Origin: Gordonia amarae NBRC 15530
GTDB lineage: Bacteria; Actinomycetota; Actinomycetes; Mycobacteriales; Mycobacteriaceae
Length of the DNA stretch: 64,000 nt
Reading direction: 5' to 3'
Assembly: GCF_000241345.1 (NCBI RefSeq)
Contig: NZ_BAED01000014.1
Span: forward strand, 1-64,000
The stretch's first letter is position 1, and each line of letters opens with the position of its first letter. The notes beneath the pieces are model-generated. The model did no database searches, had not been told where the DNA came from, and saw nothing but the letters and a program-made list of their open reading frames with translations. Position numbers and translations under genes: made by a program. This document shows positions 57,318 through 64,000 of this stretch, in pieces.

Positions 57318-59783
57318 GTGAGTTCGAGCGCCACAGGCAACAGTGCGTCCACCCAACAGGCTTCCCCGGTTCCCGGTGTCAAACCCGTCACCGCCCGGAT
57401 CGCCGAGGAACTGCAGATCGGCGAGCATCAGGTCATCGCGACCGTCGCGATGCTCGACGAGGGGTCGACGGTCCCGTTCATCGCCCGGTACCGCAAGGAG
57501 GTGACCGGCAGCCTTGACGATGCCAAGTTGCGAGCGCTCGACGAGCGGCTGGGCTACCTCCGTGAGCTCGACGCCCGCCGCGAGGCGATCATCTCCTCGA
57601 TCGCCGAACAGGGCAAGCTCACCCCCGAGCTGACCGCCGCGCTCAACACCGCCGACACCAAGGCCCGGCTCGAGGACATTTACCTTCCGTACAAGCCGAA
57701 GCGGCGCACCAAGGCGCAGATCGCGCGCGAGGCCGGCCTCGAACCGCTCGCTGACGCGTTGCTGGCCGACCCGTCCGTCGATCCCACCGAACTTGCCGCC
57801 GGATATGTGGGCGAGGCGGTGGCCGATGCCGCCGCGGCGCTCGAGGGTGCTCGGCACATCGTCGTCGAACGTGCCGCCGAGGACGCCGAACTCGTCGGTG
57901 CCGTGCGCACCAAGTTCTGGAACCAGGGCGTGCTACGCACCGCGCCGCGGTCGGAGGAGGTGGCCAAAAGTGCTGCCGCACAGAAGTTCCGTGACTACTT
58001 CGAATTCTCCGAGCCGCTCACCGAGGCGCCGTCGCACCGCGTGCTGGCCGTGCTGCGCGGTGAGAAGGAAGAGGTGCTGTCGGTCGCTCTCGAAGGCGGT
58101 GAGGATGCCGAGTACCAGGTGATGATCGCCGACGCGCTCGGTGTTGATCTCGCCGCCGGCGCGCCCGCCACACCGTGGTTGACGCAGGCAGTGCGGTGGG
58201 CGTGGCGCACCAAACTCATGGTCACCGCCTCGATCGACGCGCGCATGCAGTTGCGTCAGCGCGCCGAGGACGACGCCGTCACCGTGTTCGCCCGCAACCT
58301 TAAAGACCTGCTGCTGGCGGCACCGGCAGGCGCCCGCGCCACCCTCGGTCTCGACCCGGGTTTCCGGACCGGCGTCAAGGTCGCCGTCATCGACGGCACC
58401 GGCAAGGTCGTCGACACCGGCGCCATCTTCCCGCACCAGCCCCGCAACCAGTGGGATCAGGCCAAAGCCACGCTCGCGGCGCTCATCGCGCGGCACGGCG
58501 TGGAACTGATCGCCATCGGCAACGGCACCGCCTCCCGCGAAACCGATGCGCTGGCAACCGAACTCGTCAAGGAGATCGCGGCCACCGGGCACCAGGCGCC
58601 CGCCAAGGTGATGGTGAGCGAGGCCGGGGCGTCGGTGTATTCGGCGTCGGAATACGCCTCTCGTGAGCTGCCGGAACTGGACGTGACGATCCGTGGCGCG
58701 GTGTCGATCGCACGCCGTCTGCAGGACCCGCTCGCCGAACTGGTCAAGATCGAACCCAAGTCGATCGGCGTCGGCCAGTATCAGCACGATGTCACCCCCG
58801 GAACCCTGGCGCGCAGCCTCGATGCCGTGGTCGAGGATGCGGTCAACGCCGTCGGCGTGGATCTGAACACCGCGTCGGTGCCGCTGCTGTCCCGGGTCTC
58901 CGGCGTCACCGCGGCACTGGCGGAGTCGATCGTGTCCCACCGTGACAATAACGGTCCGTTCCGCGGCCGTCAGGGCCTGCTCGACGTGCCCCGCCTGGGG
59001 CCCAAAGCATTTGAGCAGTGCGCCGGCTTCCTGCGGATCCGCGACGGGGAAGACCCGCTCGACGCCTCGGGCGTGCACCCCGAGTCCTATCCGGTGGTCC
59101 GCAAGATCCTGGACCGCTCGGGCATCACTCTGGCCGAGCTCATCGGCAACGAGCGGGTGCTGCGGGGGCTCAAGCCCACCGAGTTCGCCGACGAGAAGTT
59201 CGGTGTGCCGACGGTGACCGATATCCTAGGCGAGTTGGAGAAGCCAGGCCGCGACCCCCGTCCCGCGTTCACCACCGCGACCTTCGCCGCGGGTGTGGAG
59301 AAGGTGGCCGACCTCAAGCCCGGCATGATCCTCGAAGGTGTGGTCACCAATGTGGCCGCGTTCGGTGCGTTCGTCGACGTCGGTGTCCACCAGGACGGGC
59401 TCGTGCACGTGTCGGCGATGTCCGACAGGTTCGTCTCCGACCCGCACGAGGTGGTGCGGTCGGGAGAAGTGGTGCGCGTCAAGGTGATCGACGTCGACGT
59501 CGAACGTCAGCGGATCGGGTTGTCACTGCGCCTGAACGACGACGTGGAATCCGGTGGCAAGGGCACGAAGCCACGCAATCGTGGTGGGGCACCGAACCAG
59601 CAGGAGCAGCGCGGACGTCGTGATTCGGGCGCCGGAGCCCAGGGCCGCGGCAGCGGCAACACCCAGCGCGGCAAGGGCGGTCGTGGCGGAGACAAGCGGG
59701 GCGACCGGTCGGGCGGCAATCGTCGCAGCGAACCGAGCGGTTCGATGGCGCAGGCCTTGCGCGACGCCGGTTTCGGTCGCTGA
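57318..59783 (+). CDS. tex: Tex family transcription accessory/RNA-binding protein
   Basis: About 821 residues. The order is YqgF-like/Tex N-terminal helices, YqgF (RNase H-like) domain around 320-440, HhH motifs (about 510-590, SGVTAALAESIVSHR) and S1 domain (about 665-735, GVVTNVAAFGAFVDVGVHQ). The C-terminus has a Gly/Arg-rich tail (QEQRGRRDSGAGAQGRGSGN). Tex interacts with RNA polymerase and RNA. I use GTG 57318; TAGTGT at 57305-57310 lies seven bases before it, so the mRNA may be leaderless. Confidence 0.93.
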   Translation: MSSSATGNSASTQQASPVPGVKPVTARIAEELQIGEHQVIATVAMLDEGSTVPFIARYRKEVTGSLDDAKLRALDERLGYLRELDARREAIISSIAEQGKLTPELTAALNTADTKARLEDIYLPYKPKRRTKAQIAREAGLEPLADALLADPSVDPTELAAGYVGEAVADAAAALEGARHIVVERAAEDAELVGAVRTKFWNQGVLRTAPRSEEVAKSAAAQKFRDYFEFSEPLTEAPSHRVLAVLRGEKEEVLSVALEGGEDAEYQVMIADALGVDLAAGAPATPWLTQAVRWAWRTKLMVTASIDARMQLRQRAEDDAVTVFARNLKDLLLAAPAGARATLGLDPGFRTGVKVAVIDGTGKVVDTGAIFPHQPRNQWDQAKATLAALIARHGVELIAIGNGTASRETDALATELVKEIAATGHQAPAKVMVSEAGASVYSASEYASRELPELDVTIRGAVSIARRLQDPLAELVKIEPKSIGVGQYQHDVTPGTLARSLDAVVEDAVNAVGVDLNTASVPLLSRVSGVTAALAESIVSHRDNNGPFRGRQGLLDVPRLGPKAFEQCAGFLRIRDGEDPLDASGVHPESYPVVRKILDRSGITLAELIGNERVLRGLKPTEFADEKFGVPTVTDILGELEKPGRDPRPAFTTATFAAGVEKVADLKPGMILEGVVTNVAAFGAFVDVGVHQDGLVHVSAMSDRFVSDPHEVVRSGEVVRVKVIDVDVERQRIGLSLRLNDDVESGGKGTKPRNRGGAPNQQEQRGRRDSGAGAQGRGSGNTQRGKGGRGGDKRGDRSGGNRRSEPSGSMAQALRDAGFGR

Positions 59784-59801
59784 CACACAGATCCGCGCGA
59801 G

Positions 59802-59829
59802 CGGTCCGGGCGGCTTCCCGCCCGGACCG
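59802..59829. terminator. Hairpin terminator after tex
   Basis: CGGTCCGGGCGG and CCGCCCGGACCG form a perfect 12-bp stem with loop CTTC, followed by TTCTCG. It lies between tex and the convergent DUF503 gene and may serve both. Confidence 0.7.
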
Positions 59830-59848
59830 TTCTCGTCGGTTCCGCAAG

Positions 59849-60148
59849 TCAGTCGATGTCGTAGGAACTGATCTGCCGTCGCCGGGTGGCGACGAGCTGA
59901 ATATCGGGGCGATCGGCCCCGAAGCGCTCGACGGTGTCGAGGAGTTCGGTGAGGTGCGCCCGGTCGGGGCTCACCGCGGTGACCCCGATCGCGGCCCGTC
60001 GATGCAGGTCGAGGTGGTCGACCTCGGCCGCGCTCACCGCGAATTTACGTCGGATCTCGGCGAGCAGCGGCTTGGTGACCGACCGCTTCTGCTTCAGGGA
60101 ATGCACGTCGCCGAGGAGATAATCGAATTCAATCCAGCCAATCCACAT
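59849..60148 (-). CDS. DUF503 family protein (YlxP-like)
   Basis: A 99-residue alpha/beta protein with the family start MWIGWIEFDYLLGDVHSLKQ and KRSVTKPLLAEIRRKF. In other bacteria a member (YlxP) is near ribosome assembly genes. ATG 60148 is the start; the frame opens at 60187. Role unknown here. Confidence 0.85.
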   Translation of the reverse strand: MWIGWIEFDYLLGDVHSLKQKRSVTKPLLAEIRRKFAVSAAEVDHLDLHRRAAIGVTAVSPDRAHLTELLDTVERFGADRPDIQLVATRRRQISSYDID

Positions 60149-60205
60149 ATCGCGGTGAACTCTACCGCGACCGGTGGGGCCGGTCACCGGATTATTTTCG
60201 CCGGA

Positions 60206-61099
60206 TCAGCCGGCGGCGAGTGAATCGGTCAGTCGCTCCACCAAGCCCGGGCAGTCCTCGACATCGATTCCGAAGCGGGCGTCGAGCACATCGAGGATCT
60301 CGGCGACCGACCCGAGCGTGGTCTTGACGGTGCTCCCGTCGCGGTGATGTTCGGTCAGCTGGGCGCCCGCGAGATTGAGCCGACTGGTCGCGGTGGCGAT
60401 GGCCGCGGTCGCTCCCGCGACGAAACGCGAACTCGGGTGCGTCGAGGCGTACCACGCACCGACGAGCGAGTCGACGGGTGGCCGTGGCACCGGTGTGAAC
60501 AGATACATCGGCCGCCAGTCGTCGCCGATCCGTACCTCCATCGCCAACTGCTCGGCGACCTCCGGGTCGACCGGGTGGTTCCGGGTGGGATCGACCGCGG
60601 TCACGCGGAAATCCTCGAGATCGGTCGATTGCGCCTCATCGAGAACGAACCGCAGCGGGTTGGGCGGCGTGCAGCCGCCGAAACCCACGTCCACCAGATA
60701 CCGCGTCGACTCCCCGGGGACGCCGACATTGAGCAACTTGTGGGTCTCGGCCGGCATCGGCCCGGGCTCACGCATCCACACCACCCGCCCGGCCAGGGGC
60801 ACCACATCGAAACCCAGGTCCGTGAGCACCGCCGCGAGCAGGCCGTTCTGTTCGAAGCAGAAACCGCCACGGCGGCGACCGATCATCTTGTGCTGCAAAG
60901 CCCGCGGTGAAAGGTCGGCCACCGGGATGCCGACATACGGGTCGAGCCCCTCGAACGAGATGGTGCGCACATGGGCGGTCACGAGCGTCGAGAGCGTCTC
61001 CAGTGTGGGTGCCGGTGCCTCGCCGGAATCGGCCGTACCGACAAGCCCGATGCGCCGTAGGTAAGCGTTGATGTCCACAGGATCGGAGTCGGCAACCAC
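60206..61099 (-). CDS. nat: Arylamine N-acetyltransferase
   Basis: A 297-residue enzyme with the Cys-His-Asp triad: RGGFCFEQN (Cys about 80), His in ETHKLLNV, and Asp in VDVGFGG. Acetylates arylamines and hydrazines with acetyl-CoA; in mycobacteria linked to isoniazid and cell-wall lipids. The GTG start at 61099 has AGGATCGGA upstream. Confidence 0.95.
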   Translation of the reverse strand: MVADSDPVDINAYLRRIGLVGTADSGEAPAPTLETLSTLVTAHVRTISFEGLDPYVGIPVADLSPRALQHKMIGRRRGGFCFEQNGLLAAVLTDLGFDVVPLAGRVVWMREPGPMPAETHKLLNVGVPGESTRYLVDVGFGGCTPPNPLRFVLDEAQSTDLEDFRVTAVDPTRNHPVDPEVAEQLAMEVRIGDDWRPMYLFTPVPRPPVDSLVGAWYASTHPSSRFVAGATAAIATATSRLNLAGAQLTEHHRDGSTVKTTLGSVAEILDVLDARFGIDVEDCPGLVERLTDSLAAG

Positions 61100-61146
61100 G
61101 GTTTCCGATCCTAACCGCAGGCGGACGTGCTCGGTGATTCCCGCCC

Positions 61147-61983
61147 TCAGTGATCCCCGCCCAGCAGCGCCGCCACATGATCGGGCACGTATTTGGACAG
61201 TGACCGCGGGGGCCGATGATAATTTCCGGTCTCAATCGGATGCTTGGGCAATGTGACCTTCGGACGGGGCACGTCCTCGTAGTCGATCGTCGAGAGCAGA
61301 TGCGAGATCATATTGAGCCGCGCGTGCTTCTTGACATCCGATTCGACGACGAACCACGGACACAGGGCGGTGTCGGTGTGAACCATCATCTCGTCTTTGG
61401 CGCGAGAGTAGTCCTCCCACCGGTACACGGACTCCAGGTCCATCGGGCTCAATTTCCATTGGCGCACCGGATCGTTCATACGGGCCCGGAACCGGCGCAA
61501 CTGTTCGTCGTCGGACACCGAGAACCAGTACTTGCGCAGGAGGATGCCGTCGTCGATCAGCATCTGCTCGAAAATCGGGGTCTGGCGCAGGAATCGGGTG
61601 TGCTCCTCCGGGGTGCAGAACCCCATCACCTTCTCAACGCCGGCGCGGTTGTACCAGGACCGGTCGAGCAGGACGATCTCACCAGGCGCCGGCAGATGCG
61701 CCACATAGCGCTGGTAATACCACTGCCCCTTCTCGCGGTCGGTGGGTGCAGGCAGGGCCGCGACGCGACAGATCCGTGGGCTCAGGTATTCGGTGATGCG
61801 TTTGATCGTGCCGCCCTTGCCCGCGGCGTCCCGGCCTTCAAAGATGACAACGATCCTGGCCCGGGTGGCTTTGACCCACTCCTGCAATGAGACCAGTTCC
61901 GTTTGCAAACGAAACAACTCGGCCTCATAGACCTTGTTCGGGATCTTGGATTCCTTTGATTTACCTTGTGATTTCGAGCCCAT
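61147..61983 (-). CDS. ppk2: Polyphosphate kinase 2
   Basis: A 278-residue kinase with Walker [13 protein letters not shown] (about 50-61), the lid with YFNRAGVE-like NRAGVEKVM and Walker B/aspartate LLDRSW. Uses polyphosphate to make NTPs or ADP. The extension beginning [14 protein letters not shown] is a polar start. It ends 9 bp after... upstream gene; separated from the META lipoprotein gene by 9 bp, so probably one operon. Confidence 0.94.
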   Translation of the reverse strand: MGSKSQGKSKESKIPNKVYEAELFRLQTELVSLQEWVKATRARIVVIFEGRDAAGKGGTIKRITEYLSPRICRVAALPAPTDREKGQWYYQRYVAHLPAPGEIVLLDRSWYNRAGVEKVMGFCTPEEHTRFLRQTPIFEQMLIDDGILLRKYWFSVSDDEQLRRFRARMNDPVRQWKLSPMDLESVYRWEDYSRAKDEMMVHTDTALCPWFVVESDVKKHARLNMISHLLSTIDYEDVPRPKVTLPKHPIETGNYHRPPRSLSKYVPDHVAALLGGDH

Positions 61984-61992
61984 CCACCGAGC

Positions 61993-62481
61993 TTAGGGCA
62001 AACCGGCGGCGCCTGTACCCTCTACGAGAACAACGGTCCGCGGACCGTCTTTCAACGTCAACTCACGGTCCCGCAGCGACCAGGCCAGCGGTTTGTCGGT
62101 GAAATCGGCGAGCCACGCATCTGCGCCGTCACGCGGTGGGGGACAGGCCATCCTCGTAGACGCGAGCGCGCCGACCGTCAGGGTCGATTTCTCCACCGAA
62201 ACCGGGCCGATGTGCTGATTGCATCCCGCCGTCAGACTGATCCGCCCCGATTCGGGGAACGTCAGCACCAGGGGACCGCCGCCGGGGATGGTGGCTCCGT
62301 CGACCGAAGTGGACGTGAAGGTCTTGCCTACCAAGGGGCTCGTCGCGGCCGTGTGCACAACCGTCCGCGTGGCATCGTCGTCGGAATTGGTGGCCGTCGA
62401 CGAATTGCCGCACGCCCCCGCCCCGAATGCGAGGGCGCCGGTGGCCAGGACTGTGCCGAGCGATCGGATCAATGTCGCCAT
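61993..62481 (-). CDS. META-domain lipoprotein
   Basis: A 162-residue exported lipoprotein: signal helix and lipobox AGAC with the lipidated Cys near residue 24, then a META/HslJ-type domain (about 60-160) with TAGCNQHIG and TRMACPP (HslJ-like motif). HslJ-type proteins link to heat and novobiocin resistance; function here unknown. ATG 62481 is chosen as it opens a proper signal peptide; an upstream ATG at 62508 adds nine residues. Confidence 0.85.
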   Translation of the reverse strand: MATLIRSLGTVLATGALAFGAGACGNSSTATNSDDDATRTVVHTAATSPLVGKTFTSTSVDGATIPGGGPLVLTFPESGRISLTAGCNQHIGPVSVEKSTLTVGALASTRMACPPPRDGADAWLADFTDKPLAWSLRDRELTLKDGPRTVVLVEGTGAAGLP

Positions 62482-62655
62482 ACGGACCAAAGTAGACGAC
62501 ATCACCACCGCATCGGGGGCACTTGGGACGGCGATTCATCGGTCCCTCGGACGGCGCCTGCAGTGGGGTGGGCGGCGTGGACGGTACCGTGGACCCCGAC
62601 AAAGGGCCGGGGTATCGCCCGAGCCGGCGGTGCACGCGTGGAGGAGATTTTCTCG

Positions 62656-64000
62656 GTGGGAAAGCTGACAAACAGCATGTGGCGGTTGTTGGGATCGCAG
62701 AGCACGCGAAACCAGTCCAAGTCGCTGTCGCTGATCGCCGAGGCCAACAAGCAGTCGTCCTGGGCAGAAGGCATTGACGATGCGGACGTCGCCGAGACCG
62801 CACGGTCGCTGCAGATGGACGACAAGAAGGACCAGGCGAAGTTCCTCGCACTGGTCCGCGAGATCTCCGACCGGGCGCTGCAGATGCGCGCCTTCGACGT
62901 CCAGTTGCAGGGTGCGCTGCGGCTGCTCGAAGGCGACGTGGTCGAGATGGCGACCGGTGAGGGCAAGACGCTCTCCGGTGCGATCGCCGCCATCGGGTAC
63001 GTCCTGTCCGGGCATCGCGTGCACGTCATCTCCGTCAACGACTACCTCGCCACCCGCGACGCCGACTGGATGCGGCCGTTGTTCGAGGCGTTCGACATCG
63101 AGCTGAGCTCGCTGTCGGAGAAGTCGACGGCCGACGAACGTCGCGCCGCCTACAAGAGCGACGTCACCTATGCGTCGGTCAACGAGATCGGTTTCGACGT
63201 CCTCCGCGATCAGCTCGCGCTCACCGAGGACAGCCTCGTCGCGCCGGTGCCCGATGTCGCGATCATCGACGAGGCGGATTCGGTGCTGGTCGACGAGGCC
63301 CTGATCCCGCTCGTCCTGGCCGGCTCCACCAAGGCGCAGGTGCCGGACCAGGCCATCCACGAGGTCGTCGCCCGGCTCAAGAGCAAGCACTACGAGATCG
63401 AGACCGACGGCCGCAACGTGACCCTTACCGACGAGGGCGCGGCATTCCTGGAGGCCGAACTCGGCGGCATCGACCTGTACAGCGAGCAGCACGTCGGCAC
63501 CACCCTGGTACACGTCAACATCGCGCTGCACGCCTACTACCTGCTCGAACGCGACGTCCACTACATCGTCCGCGACGGCGGCGTGCACCTGATCAACGCC
63601 TCCCGAGGCCGGGTCGCGCAGTTGCAGCGCTGGCCCGACGGTGTGCAGGCCGCGGTGGAGATCAAGGAAGGCCTCGCCCAGACCGATCCGGGCGAGATGA
63701 TCGACACCATCACAGTGCAGGCCCTCATCGGCCGCTATCCCACCGTGTGCGGCATGACCGGCACAGCGCTCGCCGCGGGAGAACAGTTCCGGCAGTTCTA
63801 CTCGCTGCTCGTCTCGCAGATACCGCCCAACACCCCCAACATCCGGATCGACGAGGTCGACCGCGTCTACGACTCCAAGGTCAACAAGGTCGAGGCGATC
63901 GTCGAGTACGTGAAGGAGGTCCACGAGACTGGCCAGCCCATCCTGATCGGTACCCACGACGTCGCCCAGTCCGAGGAGCTCGCCTACTTCCTGGAGAAGG
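62656..64000 (+). CDS. secA2: SecA2, accessory Sec translocase ATPase (partial, window edge)
   Basis: The frame stays open to the window end. Walker A-type [10 protein letters not shown], Walker B region [13 protein letters not shown], and the motif [13 protein letters not shown] agree with actinobacterial SecA2 closely (e.g. [20 protein letters not shown]). SecA2 exports a small set of proteins without normal signals, separate from the essential SecA1. I use GTG 62656, nine bases after GGAGGAG; GTG 62638 is an alternative. The C-terminal part lies outside the window. Confidence 0.92.
   Translation, partial: MGKLTNSMWRLLGSQSTRNQSKSLSLIAEANKQSSWAEGIDDADVAETARSLQMDDKKDQAKFLALVREISDRALQMRAFDVQLQGALRLLEGDVVEMATGEGKTLSGAIAAIGYVLSGHRVHVISVNDYLATRDADWMRPLFEAFDIELSSLSEKSTADERRAAYKSDVTYASVNEIGFDVLRDQLALTEDSLVAPVPDVAIIDEADSVLVDEALIPLVLAGSTKAQVPDQAIHEVVARLKSKHYEIETDGRNVTLTDEGAAFLEAELGGIDLYSEQHVGTTLVHVNIALHAYYLLERDVHYIVRDGGVHLINASRGRVAQLQRWPDGVQAAVEIKEGLAQTDPGEMIDTITVQALIGRYPTVCGMTGTALAAGEQFRQFYSLLVSQIPPNTPNIRIDEVDRVYDSKVNKVEAIVEYVKEVHETGQPILIGTHDVAQSEELAYFLEK

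Overview
The window is high-GC actinobacterial DNA. Its left part keeps the Mycobacteriales gene order known from M. tuberculosis Rv1691-Rv1713 (TPR protein, HAD phosphatase, tlyA, nadK, recN, steA, mctB, pyrG, nudix, xerD, parA-like, scpA, scpB, rluB, cmk, der). Together with secA2, an IdeR-type iron box and mycofactocin-type dehydrogenases, this suggests Gordonia or a close relative such as Williamsia; the genus is my inference.

Layout. 1-17973: conserved housekeeping run on the plus strand, with several 4-bp GTGA overlaps. The first gene fuses two proteins that are separate in M. tuberculosis. 18191-18264: tRNA-Pro(GGG), followed by a short less GC-rich accessory patch (18269-20743) with a decayed small gene, a homing-type PD-(D/E)XK nuclease and a frameshifted DUF3883 (NO VEIN C-terminal) gene. 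20831-23707: a one-cysteine thioredoxin-like protein, then an iron box and a membrane acyltransferase plus a separate SGNH lipoprotein (a split OatA-like pair). 23779-33772: mixed metabolic and regulatory genes (SDR, DUF817, membrane alpha/beta hydrolase, beta-CASP MBL protein, WYL regulator with a mycothiol-type DinB protein, MocR regulator with an EamA exporter).

33821-52005 is a catabolic region. It holds six SDRs (at least one of the mycofactocin-coupled class), two aldehyde dehydrogenases, a frameshifted Zn-alcohol dehydrogenase, two amidohydrolases, a ThuA-like protein, a TIM-barrel isomerase-like protein and a giant fused 2-oxoacid:ferredoxin oxidoreductase with a divergent Lrp regulator and a TrmB-type regulator. 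Five of its promoter regions carry related copies of a 16-bp motif, best as CGTTA-N6-TAACG. I read this as an uncharacterised regulon for oxidising an alcohol or terpenoid/steroid-like substrate to acids and CoA esters; its repressor is not in the window. This is the most interesting feature here.

52024-56193: mannitol-type PTS permease (IICBA), a divergent Zn-dehydrogenase and a DeoR regulator, with four copies of the half-site GGGCAT(A) between the divergent genes. 56256-64000: hypothetical protein, Tex, DUF503, arylamine N-acetyltransferase, PPK2, META lipoprotein and the start of secA2, cut by the window edge.

No CRISPR array, rRNA, transposase, phage structural gene or riboswitch was recognised.
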